From NCBI GenBank assembly GCA_963841815.1, contig CAWJEE010000019.1:124001-188000 (forward strand): DNA of 64,000 nt, read 5' to 3'. The DNA is from JAOUJD01 sp963841815. Lineage in GTDB: Bacteria; Pseudomonadota; Gammaproteobacteria; Burkholderiales; Burkholderiaceae_F. The notes under the pieces are model-generated. The model had not been told where the DNA came from. It saw only the letters and a list, made by a program, of their open reading frames with translations, and made no database searches. Within the stretch, counting starts at the first letter, position 1, and each line of letters opens with the position of its first letter. The position numbers were made by a program, and so were the translations under genes. Below, piece after piece: positions 1-9,709 of the stretch.

Positions 1-660
1 GGGCCAGCAGATTTCTGAGCGTTGCCGTCGCCGCGCCGACGGTGGTGCCTCGCGGCTGTGCCCACCTGGCCCGCCGCCCTCGCGCACCTGGTACGCCCGC
101 CGCCTGACGGTCGCTGCGCGAGGCACCCCACCGCCCGCCCAGGCGCCGTGCCGTGGCTGAGGCGGACGAGCGCCTCCGCGCGCTGATCGCCAAAATCCCA
201 GGGAGACTCAGCGATGCCGCCACTCGTTGGCCCGGCGCTTGCGAACGCGCATCCACAGCGCTCGGCGCGCCGACCGCGGTGCGGGGTGCCTCGCGCAGCG
301 CGACGCCGTGCGGCGGGCGTCGCATTCCGGAAACCACGGCGGGCCAGGACCAGAACCGGACGGAAGGCACGACCGGCGAAACCGCGAGAGCTCACTCCGA
401 AAGCTGCCGGCCCGCAGGGAGCGCCCCTCAACCAGTGTCGCCCGCCGCGCGTCGCGCGGAGTCGAGGCACCCCGCAGCGCGGTCGGCGCGCAGGGGAGTC
501 CCACTGCGGCCAACGCGCTGGCAAGTTGCCCGCGCTCAACCCTCCCGCACCTACAAACGACGGGCGGCCATCTGACAGCGCGCGGCCGCGCCGTTTTTGG
601 GACAATGCGCGCCGGATGCGCCGCGAAAGGCGCACGAACATCAAGGGACAAGGGGACACG
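1..660. other. Unassigned GC-rich region, no gene recognised
   Basis: No frame here gives a protein that resembles a known family. The longest open stretches (for example about 153-575 on the plus strand) are rich in Arg, Ala, Pro and Ser, as expected for chance reading of very GC-rich DNA, and they have no convincing ribosome site. The last bases contain the ribosome-binding sequence of the ketoacyl synthase at 661. No tRNA, IS end or repeat array was seen. Confidence 0.5.
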
Positions 661-1791
661 ATGACCTATGCCGCCATCACCGGTTGGGGCAAATGCATGC
701 CGCCGGCCGTGCTGTCCAACGCCGACCTCGCGACCTTCCTCGAGACCGACGACGCCTGGATCACCAGCCGCACCGGCATGAAAGAGCGGCGCGTGTCGCA
801 CGTTTCGGCGATCGAGATGGCGGCCGTGGCGAGCCAGCGCGCGCTGGCGTGCGCCGGTGTGAAGGCCGAGGACGTCGACCTGATCGTCTACGGCAGCTGC
901 AGCAACGACGAACAGGTGCCCAACAGCGCCTCCGGCGTTCAGGTGCTGATCGGCGCGAGCAACGCGGCGTCGATGGACGTGAACACCGCCTGCACCAGCT
1001 TCCTGTACGGCCTGTCGACGGCCACGGCGATGATCCGCACGGGGTCGGTGAAGACGGCGCTCGTCATCGGCGTCGAGCTGATCACGCCATACATGGACTG
1101 GAACAACCGCAACGTGGCCGTGCTGTTCGGCGACGGCTCGGCGGCGGTCGTGCTGCAGGCGAGCGACAAGAAGGAAGGGCTGCTCGGCGAACAGCTGGGG
1201 TGCTACGCCGACGCGCGCCATATCCTGCGCGTGCGCGGCATGGGCTGCAGCTACGCCAACCGCGGCGTCCAGCTGGGCGACACGCTCTGGGACTTCGACG
1301 GCCAGGAGATCTTCAAGAAGGCCGTCAAGGGCATGGCGCTGGCCTCAGAGAAGGTGCTCGCGAAGTGCGGCGTCACGCCCGAGCAGATCGACATCGTCGT
1401 GCCGCACCAGGCCAACCTGCGCATCATCGAGTCGGTGGCGAAGCACGCGCACATCCCGATGGAGAAAGTGTTCCTCACGGTGCAGCGCTACGGCAACATG
1501 TCCGCCGCCACCGTGCCCGTCGCTCTGGTCGACGCGCTGGAGGAAGGCCGCATCAAGCCGGGCAACCTGATTCTGATGCCGGGCTTCGGTGGCGGCCTGA
1601 CGCTGTGTTCGCACCTGGTGAAATGGGGCGACCGCGTGACGCCGCTCGGCACGAGCGACGCGGAGCTGCCACCATGCACCAGGACCGCGCTGGAAATGGT
1701 CAACGCGATCCGCGCGTCGAAGAGCCAGCACGGCGAGTCCGAGCCCGGCCTGACGAACATGAAGTTCGTCGAGTCCGGCGCCGCGGCGTAA
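661..1791 (+). CDS. fabH: 3-oxoacyl-ACP synthase III (FabH-type)
   Basis: A 376-residue condensing enzyme of the ketoacyl-ACP synthase III family, which joins an acyl-CoA to malonyl-ACP to start fatty-acid or related acyl chains. The Cys-His-Asn triad is visible: Cys111 in NTACTSF, His249 in PHQAN and Asn279 in YGNMSAA, close to the E. coli positions 112/244/274. The start at 661 is preceded by an AAGGGG ribosome site; the frame stays open upstream but that part has no family similarity. It is slightly longer than classical FabH (about 320 residues) because of a C-terminal tail. It is not next to other fab genes, so a specialised acyl primer is possible. Confidence 0.88.
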   Translation: MTYAAITGWGKCMPPAVLSNADLATFLETDDAWITSRTGMKERRVSHVSAIEMAAVASQRALACAGVKAEDVDLIVYGSCSNDEQVPNSASGVQVLIGASNAASMDVNTACTSFLYGLSTATAMIRTGSVKTALVIGVELITPYMDWNNRNVAVLFGDGSAAVVLQASDKKEGLLGEQLGCYADARHILRVRGMGCSYANRGVQLGDTLWDFDGQEIFKKAVKGMALASEKVLAKCGVTPEQIDIVVPHQANLRIIESVAKHAHIPMEKVFLTVQRYGNMSAATVPVALVDALEEGRIKPGNLILMPGFGGGLTLCSHLVKWGDRVTPLGTSDAELPPCTRTALEMVNAIRASKSQHGESEPGLTNMKFVESGAAA

Positions 1792-1816
1792 GGGCTGGTC
1801 CGCCCCTCGTGTGGTC

Positions 1817-1842
1817 CTGGCGGCGGGCCGGTGGCCCGCCAG
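1817..1842. repeat. Inverted repeat between fabH-type gene and reductase
   Basis: Near-perfect dyad CTGGCGGCGGGCC / GGCCCGCCAG with a very short loop, 25 bases after the ketoacyl synthase stop. No T-run follows, so it is not a classical intrinsic terminator. It may stabilise the 3' end of the upstream mRNA. A TAGAAT sequence (1843-1848), which resembles a -10 element, lies directly after it. Confidence 0.5.
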
Positions 1843-1876
1843 TAGAATCGTGCCGTTCCATCGAATGACACGAGCC

Positions 1877-2782
1877 ATGACCAAGACTTACGAACCCGTC
1901 GCTCCGCACACCGTCGCCTTCCTCGGCCTCGGCGTGATGGGCTATCCGATGGCCGGCCACCTCGCGCGCGCCGGCCACCACGTCACCGTCTACAACCGCA
2001 CCGCGAAGAAGGCCGACCAGTGGGTCGAGGAGTTCGGCGGCAAGGCCGCGCGCACGCCGCGCGAGGCCGCCGCCGGGGCCCGGATCGTCTTCTCGTGCGT
2101 CGGCAACGACGACGACCTGCGCAGCGTCTATCTCGGCGCGGACGGCGCGTACGCCGGCATGTCGAAAGGCGCGGTCGGGTTCGACAACACGACGGCGTCG
2201 GCCAAGGTGGCGCGCGACCTCGACGCCGAAGCGAAGAAGCTGGGGCTGCACTTCATCGACGCCCCGGTGTCCGGCGGACAGGCTGGTGCCGTCAATGGCC
2301 AGCTGACGGTGATGTGCGGCGGCGACCCGGCCGTGTTCGAGCGCGCGCAGCCAGTCGCCATGGCGTTCGCGAAGGCGGTCACGCTGATCGGCGCGTCGGG
2401 CGCGGGCCAGCTCGCGAAGATGGTCAACCAGATCTGCATCGCCGGCCTGGTTCAGGCCCTGTCCGAAGGCATCCACTTCGGCCAGTCCGCCGGCCTCGAC
2501 ATGAAGCTGGTGCTGCAGGTGATCGGCAAGGGCGCCGCGCAGAGCTGGCAGATGGACAGCCGAGGCAAGACAATGATCGACGACGAGTTCGACTTCGGAT
2601 TCGCCGTCGACTGGATGCGCAAGGACCTCGGCCTGTGCCTCGACGAGGCCCGCCGCAATGGCGCGCCGCTGCCGGTCGCCGCGCTGGTAGACCAGTTCTA
2701 CTCGGAGATCCAGGCGATGGGCGGCAACCGCTGGGACACGTCGTCGCTGGTCCGCCGGCTGCGGCACGCGAAGAAGAAGTAG
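1877..2782 (+). CDS. NAD(P)-dependent beta-hydroxyacid dehydrogenase (3-hydroxyisobutyrate dehydrogenase family)
   Basis: A 301-residue member of the beta-hydroxyacid dehydrogenase family (3-hydroxyisobutyrate, tartronate semialdehyde and succinic semialdehyde reductases). Visible features are the Rossmann motif GLGVMG at residues 17-22, the substrate loop DAPVSGG near residue 130 and the catalytic Lys181 in the GAGQLAKMVNQ segment. The length fits the family. ATG at 1865 and 1877 are both in frame and neither has a strong ribosome site; 1877 gives the usual N-terminus. The exact substrate cannot be read from the sequence. Confidence 0.85.
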   Translation: MTKTYEPVAPHTVAFLGLGVMGYPMAGHLARAGHHVTVYNRTAKKADQWVEEFGGKAARTPREAAAGARIVFSCVGNDDDLRSVYLGADGAYAGMSKGAVGFDNTTASAKVARDLDAEAKKLGLHFIDAPVSGGQAGAVNGQLTVMCGGDPAVFERAQPVAMAFAKAVTLIGASGAGQLAKMVNQICIAGLVQALSEGIHFGQSAGLDMKLVLQVIGKGAAQSWQMDSRGKTMIDDEFDFGFAVDWMRKDLGLCLDEARRNGAPLPVAALVDQFYSEIQAMGGNRWDTSSLVRRLRHAKKK

Positions 2783-2791
2783 TCGCTGGCC

Positions 2792-3360
<569 letters not shown>

Positions 3361-3364
<4 letters not shown>

Positions 3365-3546
3365 CCGTACCGCTGAAGATCACCTGCAAGGAGGCGCACC
3401 GGCTGCTCTCCGACCGCATGGACCGTCCGCTCGGGCGCGGCGAGCGCTGGCGGCTCTGGCTGCACCTGCGCTTCTGCGACATGTGCTCGCGGGTCGAACG
3501 CCAGATGGACTTCCTGCGCAGCGCCATGCGCCGACTCGGCGAATGA
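3361..3546 (+). CDS. Zinc-finger anti-sigma factor (zf-HC2 type)
   Basis: A 61-residue protein starting at GTG 3361, overlapping the sigma-factor stop by four bases. It carries the H-x3-C-x2-C pattern of zinc-dependent anti-sigma domains (HLRFCDMC), preceded by KEAHRLLSDRMD, the usual first helix of these domains. It has no membrane segment, so it would be a soluble anti-sigma factor, perhaps sensing redox state or metals through the Cys/His site. Family membership and position make the role likely; the signal is unknown. Confidence 0.8.
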
Positions 3547-3638
3547 CCCCGCGCGCCGTGCGGGAGCGCGGCCGCCCGCTTGTGTAAGGTTGAGCGGCCC
3601 CGACCGACCAAGCCGCACCCCGGCCAGGAACCACCACC

Positions 3639-4610
3639 GTGCACGCCACCCTTCCGCTGCTGAAAGTCACCGATTTCCCGCTGTTGCGCCGCAAGTCGAT
3701 CGACACGCTGCAGGTCAATCTCGGATACCGATGCAACCAGTCCTGCCTGCACTGCCACGTGAATGCCGGGCCGAACCGCACCGAGCAGATGGACGGCGCC
3801 ACGGTCGACCTGGTGCTCGAGGTGATGCGCGCGCGGCGGATCGCCACGCTGGACCTGACCGGCGGCGCGCCCGAACTGAACAAGCACTTCCGGCGGCTCG
3901 CCGCGTCGGCGCGCGCGCTCGGCGCCACGGTGATCGACCGCTGCAACCTGACGATCCTCGAGGAACCCGGCCACGAAGACCTGGCCGACTTCCTCTGCCG
4001 CGAGAAGGTGCAGATCGTCGCGTCGCTGCCCTGCTACGCGCAGGCCAACGTCGACCGCCAGCGCGGCGACGGCGTGTTCGACAAGAGCATCCGGGCGCTG
4101 CAGCGCCTGAACGCGCTCGGCTACGGCGCCGACGGTTCGGACCTGACGCTGAACCTCGTCTACAACCCGCAGGGGCCGTCGCTGCCGCCGCCGCAGTTCC
4201 AGCTCGAACAGGACTACAAGAAGATGCTGGTCAGCAACTTCGGCGTGCGCTTCAACCAGCTGCTGACGATCACCAACCAGCCGATCGCGCGCTTCGGCAG
4301 CACGCTGATCAGCAAGGGGCAGTTCCGCGACTACATGGCGCTGCTGCGCAGCGCGCACCGGCCGGAGAATCTCCCCGGCGTGATGTGCCGCTCGCTGGTG
4401 TCGGTCGACTGGCAGGGCAACCTCCACGACTGCGACTTCAACCAGATGCTGGGCATGCCGCTGCGCGCCGACGGACGCCGCGGCGCGACGCTGCACCTGC
4501 GCGACCTGCTCGCGCGCGACCTCGCGGACAACCCGATCGCCGTCGCCGACCACTGCTACGCGTGCACCGCGGGCCAAGGCTCGTCGTGCGGCGGCGCGCT
4601 CGCCGCCTGA
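3639..4610 (+). CDS. arsS: Radical SAM protein of the ArsS (arsenosugar biosynthesis) family
   Basis: A 323-residue radical SAM enzyme starting at GTG 3639. The cluster-binding motif is Cys32-x3-Cys36-x2-Cys39 (CNQSCLHC), followed by the LDLTGGAPEL segment that contacts S-adenosylmethionine. The C-terminal third (DUF3641) holds more cysteines: MCRS, HDCDFNQML and CYACTAGQGSSCGG. This matches the rSAM/Cys-rich family named ArsS, which in a cyanobacterium converts methylated arsenic to arsenosugar precursors. Some relatives are selenoproteins, but all positions here are ordinary Cys codons. It is followed by the family's usual partners. No arsenite methyltransferase (ArsM) is seen in the window, so the true substrate here is open. 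Confidence 0.85.
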   Translation: MHATLPLLKVTDFPLLRRKSIDTLQVNLGYRCNQSCLHCHVNAGPNRTEQMDGATVDLVLEVMRARRIATLDLTGGAPELNKHFRRLAASARALGATVIDRCNLTILEEPGHEDLADFLCREKVQIVASLPCYAQANVDRQRGDGVFDKSIRALQRLNALGYGADGSDLTLNLVYNPQGPSLPPPQFQLEQDYKKMLVSNFGVRFNQLLTITNQPIARFGSTLISKGQFRDYMALLRSAHRPENLPGVMCRSLVSVDWQGNLHDCDFNQMLGMPLRADGRRGATLHLRDLLARDLADNPIAVADHCYACTAGQGSSCGGALAA

Positions 4611-4662
4611 ATCGGCGCCCCGCCCGGAGGGGCACGGCGGCGGCCGCCGTATCCTGCGAGGC

Positions 4663-6885
4663 ATGTGGATGAACCAGAAGCGCCTGCTGGTCCTCGTGCT
4701 GCTGCTCGCCGCCATCGCGGCGTTCTTCGTCTTCGACCTGAAGCAGTACGTCACGCAGGAATTCTTCGAGTCGCAGCGCGCGCGCATCGACGCCTACTAC
4801 GCCGCGCATCCGCTGCAGACGGTCGCCGTCTACTTCGTCGCCTACGTGGCGATCACCGCGCTGTCGCTGCCCGGCGCCGTGCCGATGACGCTCGTCGGCG
4901 GCGCCCTGTTCGGCTTCTGGCTCGGCACGCTGCTGGTGTCGTTCGCATCGACGATCGGCGCGACGCTCGCGTTCCTGGCCGCGCGCCTGGTGCTGCGGGA
5001 CTGGGTGCAGTCGCGGTTCGGCGAACGCCTGTCCGCGGTGAACGCCGGCATCGAGAAGGAAGGCGCGTTCTACCTGTTCGCGCTGCGGCTCGTTCCGCTC
5101 TTCCCGTTCTTCCTGATCAACCTGCTGATGGGACTCACGCGGATCGGCACCGCCCGGTTCTACTGGGTCAGCCAGGTGGGCATGCTGCTCGGCACGATGG
5201 TGTACGTCTATGCCGGCACGCAACTCGGGCAGTTCCGGGTGTCCGCGGGGCTGCTGGTGGCCTTCGCGCTGATCGGACTGCTGCCGCTCGTGGCCAGGCG
5301 GGTGCTCGATGCGATGAAGACGCGGCAGGTCTACGCCCGGTGGAAGCGTCCAGCCGCCTATGACTACAACATGGTCGTGATCGGCGCCGGCTCGGCCGGG
5401 CTCGTGTCGGCCTATATCGGCGCGGCGACGAAGGCGAAGGTAGCCCTCGTCGAACGCCACCGCATGGGCGGCGACTGCCTCAACACCGGCTGCGTTCCGA
5501 GCAAGGCGCTGCTGCGCTCGGCCAAGCTGTTGTCGCACATCGCGCGCGCGAAGGAGTTCGGCATCGCCGAGGCCGGCGCGCGGTTTGACTTCGCCGACGT
5601 GATGGACCGCGTCGCGCGCGTGGTGCGGGCCGTCGAGCCGCACGACTCGGTCGAGCGCTACCGCGCGCTGGGCGTGGACTGCATCGAAGGCGCCGCGCGG
5701 ATCACGACGCCGTGGACCGTCGAGGTGCAGACGCCCCAGGGGCCGCGCACGCTGACGACGAAGAGCATCGTGATCGCGGCCGGCGCGCGCCCCCTGGTGC
5801 CGCCGATTCCCGGCCTCGACCGCGCCGGCTACCTGACGTCGGACACACTCTGGAACATCCGGACGCTGCCGCGACGGCTGCTGGTGCTCGGCGGCGGGCC
5901 AATCGGCTGCGAGCTCGCGCAGGCCTTCGCGCGGCTTGGCAGCCAGGTCACGCAGGTCGAGATGGCGCCGCGACTGATGCTGCGCGAGGACCCCGAGGTC
6001 AGCGAGACAGTGCTGCGGAGCTTTCGGTCCGAGGGCATCGACGTCCGCCTCGAGCACAAGGCGCTGCGCATCGAATGCGACGGCGCCAGGCGCCTGGTCT
6101 GCGCGCACGCAGGCGCCGAAGTGGCGATCGAGTTCGACCAAATTTTGGTCGCGGCCGGCCGGGTGGCGAACACCGCGGGCTACGGACTGGAAGAACTCGG
6201 CATCGGCACCACGCCGCAGCGCACCGTCGCGACCGACGAGTCGCTGCGGACGATCTATCCCAACATCACCGCCTGCGGCGACGTCGCCGGGCCCTTCCAG
6301 TTCACGCACACGGCGTCGCACCAGGCGTGGTATGCGGCAGTCAACGCCCTCTTCGGCGGCTTCCGCACCTTCAAGGCGGACTACCGGGTGATCCCGTGGA
6401 CGACCTTCACCGACCCCGAGGTCGCGCGCGTGGGACTCAGCGAAACGGAAGCGAAGGAGCGGAAGATTCCCCACACGGTCACCGTGTACGGCATCGACGA
6501 CCTCGACCGCGCCATCGCCGACGGCGAGGCGCACGGCTTCGTGAAGGTGCTCACCACGCCCGGCACGGACCGCATCCTCGGCGCGACGATCGTCGGCGAG
6601 CATGCCGGCGAACTGATCGCCGAGTACGTCCTCGCGATGAAGCACGGACTCGGGCTCGGCAAGATCCTCGGCACGATTCACGTGTATCCCACGTTCGCCG
6701 AAGCGAACAAGTACGCCGCGGGCGCGTGGAAGCGTTCGACGGTCACACGCGGACAATGGGTGGCGCTGGACGCGGTACAGGCTTGGCGGCGCGGCGCGGG
6801 CAGCTTCGGCGCCGTGCTCCGCGCCGTGCTCGCGATGCCGCGCGACCGGCGCCCGGCGTATGCCAGGACAGAGGCGCCGGATTGA
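4663..6885 (+). CDS. VTT-domain membrane protein fused to FAD-dependent pyridine nucleotide-disulfide oxidoreductase
   Basis: A 740-residue fusion. Residues about 1-225 are a TVP38/TMEM64 (VTT, SNARE-associated) membrane domain with an N-terminal hydrophobic helix and the GGALFGFWLGTLL core. From about residue 233 (YNMVVIGAGSAG) it is a flavin disulfide reductase: redox Cys272-x4-Cys277 in GGDCLNTGCVPSKAL, an NAD(P)H site in LVLGGGPIGCELA, and the C-terminal dimer motif HVYPTFAEA. The mercuric-reductase C-terminal Cys pair is absent, so mercury reduction is not supported. ATG 4669 is an alternative start with a better placed GAG. Its place behind arsS suggests membrane-linked thiol or metalloid redox chemistry. 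Confidence 0.85.
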   Translation: MWMNQKRLLVLVLLLAAIAAFFVFDLKQYVTQEFFESQRARIDAYYAAHPLQTVAVYFVAYVAITALSLPGAVPMTLVGGALFGFWLGTLLVSFASTIGATLAFLAARLVLRDWVQSRFGERLSAVNAGIEKEGAFYLFALRLVPLFPFFLINLLMGLTRIGTARFYWVSQVGMLLGTMVYVYAGTQLGQFRVSAGLLVAFALIGLLPLVARRVLDAMKTRQVYARWKRPAAYDYNMVVIGAGSAGLVSAYIGAATKAKVALVERHRMGGDCLNTGCVPSKALLRSAKLLSHIARAKEFGIAEAGARFDFADVMDRVARVVRAVEPHDSVERYRALGVDCIEGAARITTPWTVEVQTPQGPRTLTTKSIVIAAGARPLVPPIPGLDRAGYLTSDTLWNIRTLPRRLLVLGGGPIGCELAQAFARLGSQVTQVEMAPRLMLREDPEVSETVLRSFRSEGIDVRLEHKALRIECDGARRLVCAHAGAEVAIEFDQILVAAGRVANTAGYGLEELGIGTTPQRTVATDESLRTIYPNITACGDVAGPFQFTHTASHQAWYAAVNALFGGFRTFKADYRVIPWTTFTDPEVARVGLSETEAKERKIPHTVTVYGIDDLDRAIADGEAHGFVKVLTTPGTDRILGATIVGEHAGELIAEYVLAMKHGLGLGKILGTIHVYPTFAEANKYAAGAWKRSTVTRGQWVALDAVQAWRRGAGSFGAVLRAVLAMPRDRRPAYARTEAPD

Positions 6886-6915
6886 CCGACGGCGCGGCCC
6901 GCTAAGCTAGCGGCA

Positions 6916-7641
6916 ATGCAGCACGCGTCGCCTCCCGCCGCACCGGCCATGTCCACCGCAGCACCGCAACGTCCCCGCACCGCGCTCGCCCTCGGCATGG
7001 TGGGCGCGCTCGGAGAGGAGATCCTCGCCGGGCTCGTCGGCGGCAGCCGCTACGCCGCCGTGCACGTGGCCGTCGAGCAGTGGATCGGCTCGGCCGCTGC
7101 GCGCTTCAAACCGTGGATGCCGGGACACGGCGTGGTGGTGGCGGACGACGCGTACGTCTGCGTCACGGGCCCGGAGACGTTCGTGCCCAAGGCCTCGCCG
7201 ATGCAGCGCGTTGCGGCGGAGGACGTCGCGAAGGCCGCGCGCACCGCGCGCGACTGCGGCGCGACGCGGCTGGTGCTGGTGTCGCCGCTGCCCGCGCTGC
7301 TCCAGATGAATGCCGCTTCGCACACGCTGTCGAGCGCGACCGAAGTGGAAATCGCGGAGATGGGGTTCGAGACACTGCTCGTGATCCGGCCCACCGCCGA
7401 CGCGGCGCCGCCCTCCGGCGGATGGCTGCCGGGACTCGTCCGGACCTTCACGCGGATGGTGCTCGAGATCATGTTGCCGCAGCGCCTGCAGGCGCTGCGC
7501 GCGAGCACGGCAGCCACCGCGATCCTGCACGCGGTCGAACGCGCCGGGCCGGGGATTCACGTGCTCGGCGCGGCCGAACTCGCCGCCATCGTCGAGGAGA
7601 CGATGCCCGGCGCGCTGCCGCGAAAGGTGCGCGTGCGCTGA
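6916..7641 (+). CDS. Rossmann-fold NAD(P)-binding protein of unknown role
   Basis: A 241-residue protein that opens like a short-chain dehydrogenase (LALGMVGALGEEILAGL) and continues with strands and motifs such as CGATRLVLVSPLP and ASTAATAILHAVERA. It loosely resembles the NAD(P)-binding HTATIP2/nucleoside-sugar epimerase-like group, but the classical Tyr-x3-Lys pair is not evident. ATG 6916 may be replaced by the in-frame ATG at 6949. It ends three bases before the GT2 transferase, so it belongs to the same operon. The function is not known. Confidence 0.6.
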   Translation: MQHASPPAAPAMSTAAPQRPRTALALGMVGALGEEILAGLVGGSRYAAVHVAVEQWIGSAAARFKPWMPGHGVVVADDAYVCVTGPETFVPKASPMQRVAAEDVAKAARTARDCGATRLVLVSPLPALLQMNAASHTLSSATEVEIAEMGFETLLVIRPTADAAPPSGGWLPGLVRTFTRMVLEIMLPQRLQALRASTAATAILHAVERAGPGIHVLGAAELAAIVEETMPGALPRKVRVR

Positions 7642-7644
7642 ACC

Positions 7645-8340
7645 ATGCGGCTCGCCGTCATCGTCCCCGTGCTGAACGAGGAACGCGCGATCGCGGACAC
7701 GCTCGCGCGCCTCGCACCGCTGCGCGCGCGCGGGGCGGTGGTCATCGCGGTCGACGGCGGCAGCGCGGACGGCACCGTCGAGCGCGCGCGCGCGGCCGCC
7801 GACCACGTGCTGGTGGCGCCGCGCGGCCGGGCGGCGCAGATGAACGCCGGCGCACGCCACGCCCTGGCCGACCCGGCGATCGACACCCTGCTGTTCCTGC
7901 ACGCCGACACGCGGTTGCCGAACGACGCCGATCGCGAAGTGCGCGCGGCGTGCGCCGGGCGGGAGTCGGCGTGGGGCCGCTTCGACGCGCGCATCGAAGG
8001 CGCCGCGCCGGCGCTGCGGTTCGTGGCCGCCATGATGAACCTGCGATCGCGCGTGACCGGCATCTGCACCGGCGACCAGTGCCTGTTCGTGACCCGTGCG
8101 CTGTTCGAAGCCCTCGGCGGCTACGCCGAACTTCCGCTGATGGAAGACATCGAGTTTTCGCGCAGGGCGCGCCGGGTGGCGTGGCCGATCGCCATCCGCG
8201 CGCGCGTCACGACTTCCGGCCGGCGCTGGGAGCGGCACGGCGTCGTGAAGACCGTGCTGCTGATGTGGCGCCTGCGCCTCGCTTACTTCCTTGGCGCCGA
8301 TCCCGCGCGCCTCGCCGCGGACTACCGCGATGCCCGCTGA
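7645..8340 (+). CDS. GT2 glycosyltransferase, TIGR04283 family (ArsS-associated)
   Basis: A 231-residue GT-A fold transferase. It shows the family start VIVPVLNEE, AVDGGSADGT and the metal-binding HADT motif near residue 86, followed by MEDIEFSRRARR. These fit the family first described as transferase 2 of radical SAM/selenodomain clusters and now linked to arsenosugar synthesis. Its stop overlaps the start of the next transferase, a strong sign of co-expression. The sugar donor and acceptor are unknown. Confidence 0.85.
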   Translation: MRLAVIVPVLNEERAIADTLARLAPLRARGAVVIAVDGGSADGTVERARAAADHVLVAPRGRAAQMNAGARHALADPAIDTLLFLHADTRLPNDADREVRAACAGRESAWGRFDARIEGAAPALRFVAAMMNLRSRVTGICTGDQCLFVTRALFEALGGYAELPLMEDIEFSRRARRVAWPIAIRARVTTSGRRWERHGVVKTVLLMWRLRLAYFLGADPARLAADYRDAR

Positions 8341-8959
8341 TCCGAACGTCGACATCGCCGTGTTCGCGCGCGCGCCGATCGCCGGCCAGGCGAAGACGCG
8401 CTTGATCCCTCGGCTCGGCGCGGCGGGCGCGGCGCGACTGCAGCGGCAGTTGATCGAGCGTTCGCTCGCGCGGGCCCAGTTGGTGCGAGGGGCGCGCGTC
8501 ACGCTGTGGACCACGGCCGACGACGCCGACACGCACGCGCTGGCTGCGGCCGCGCGCGCCACGGTCCGCCTGCAGCACGGCGACGACCTCGGCGCGCGGA
8601 TGTCGAACGCGTTCGCCGAAACCCTGGACGGGAACCGTCCGATGCTGCTGATCGGGACCGACTGCCCGGCCCAGACCGCGGCCGATCTCGAGGCCGCCGC
8701 CGCAGCCCTGCAGGAGGCCGACGCCGTGATCCAGCCAGCCGAGGACGGCGGCTACGTGCTGATCGGAATGAACCGGTTCCATCCCGCGTTGTTCGCGCAG
8801 GTGGCGTGGGGCAGCGCGACGGTGCTCGCCACCACGCGGGCGCGCGCGGCCGAGCACCGCCTTCGACTGGCCGAGTTGCCGATGTCCTGGGACCTCGATC
8901 GGGACGAGGACCTCGACCGCGCCCTCGCCCTCGGTCTCGTCGATCTGGCCCCGGCCTGA
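8330..8959 (+). CDS. CofC-like nucleotidyl/glycosyltransferase, TIGR04282 family (DUF2064)
   Basis: A 209-residue protein starting at ATG 8330, eleven bases inside the previous gene. It has the VFARAPIAGQAKTRLIP N-terminus, LLIGTDCPAQT and PAEDGGYVLIG, hallmarks of the DUF2064 family related to CofC and GT-A nucleotidyltransferases (transferase 1 of radical SAM/selenodomain clusters). It probably activates or transfers a sugar in the same pathway as the preceding transferase. The stop and the next start share one base (TGATG). Confidence 0.85.
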   Translation: MPADPNVDIAVFARAPIAGQAKTRLIPRLGAAGAARLQRQLIERSLARAQLVRGARVTLWTTADDADTHALAAAARATVRLQHGDDLGARMSNAFAETLDGNRPMLLIGTDCPAQTAADLEAAAAALQEADAVIQPAEDGGYVLIGMNRFHPALFAQVAWGSATVLATTRARAAEHRLRLAELPMSWDLDRDEDLDRALALGLVDLAPA

Positions 8960-9699
8960 TGAAGATGCCTCGTTCGTTCCTGGCTCTCGCCCTGCTCGCC
9001 GCGGCCGGCGCATCGTTCGCCGCCACCGAGCCAAGGGTCGTCCCCTTTTCGAGCGCGAGCGGCCCGGAACTGCCGGCGCCGTGGCGCATCGTCACGCTGC
9101 CGAAGATCCCGCGCCACACGCGCTATGCGGTCACGGACAGCGACGGGCGCAGAGCGGTGCGGGCGGACGCGGACGCGTCGTACGCCAACGTCGTCCATCC
9201 GCTGAACGCCGACATCGGAGCGACCCCGATCCTGCGCTTCGCGTGGCGCGTCGATCGGTTCCCGGAGCACTCCGACCTCACCTCCCGCGCCCGCGACGAC
9301 GTCGCGGCCAAGGTGTGCGTGCTGTTCGACGTGCCGCTGGAGCGGCTGTCGCTGGTCGACCGCACCAAGATCCAGCTGGGCCGCCGGCTGTTCGATCCGC
9401 AACTGCCCGCGGCGACGATCTGCTACGTCTGGGATCGCACGCTGCCGGCGGGCCGCTGGATCGACAACGCCTACACCGATCGCGTGCGCATGCTCGTGCT
9501 GCGATCAGGCGCGAGCGGAGAGCCGTCGCGCTGGATCGACGAGCGGCGCGACCTGCGCGCGGACTTCGGGCAGGCGTTTCCGCGCGAAGCGGCGTTCGGT
9601 TTGCCGAAGGTGGCGGCGCTCGCGTTCGCCACCGACGCCGACAACACGAAGAGCCAGGCAGTGGCGTGGTTCGGCGACATGGCGCTGGCCGCAGAGTGA
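8959..9699 (+). CDS. DUF3047 family secreted protein
   Basis: A 246-residue protein starting at ATG 8959, in the TGATG junction with the preceding gene. The first 22 residues form a Sec signal peptide (MKMPRSFLALALLAAAGASF) with a likely cleavage after FAA. The mature part has the DUF3047 pattern, including LRFAWRVDRFPE, ICYVWD and VAALAFATDADNT near the end. It is expected to act in the periplasm. No biochemical role is known for this domain; its tight coupling to the two transferases suggests a role in handling or sensing the pathway product. Confidence 0.8.
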   Translation: MKMPRSFLALALLAAAGASFAATEPRVVPFSSASGPELPAPWRIVTLPKIPRHTRYAVTDSDGRRAVRADADASYANVVHPLNADIGATPILRFAWRVDRFPEHSDLTSRARDDVAAKVCVLFDVPLERLSLVDRTKIQLGRRLFDPQLPAATICYVWDRTLPAGRWIDNAYTDRVRMLVLRSGASGEPSRWIDERRDLRADFGQAFPREAAFGLPKVAALAFATDADNTKSQAVAWFGDMALAAE

Positions 9700-9709
9700 G
9701 AGTGATGCG

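Noticed and set aside
153..575. Possible 140-codon gene before the ketoacyl synthase
   Set aside because: Composition is Arg/Ser/Ala/Pro-rich with no similarity to any family I know, and several overlapping frames are equally open.
4540..4610. Selenocysteine in the ArsS C-terminus
   Set aside because: All relevant positions are Cys codons and there is no in-frame TGA before the normal stop.
5360..6885. Mercuric reductase
   Set aside because: The N-terminal redox pair matches, but the C-terminal vicinal cysteines are absent and no mer genes are nearby.
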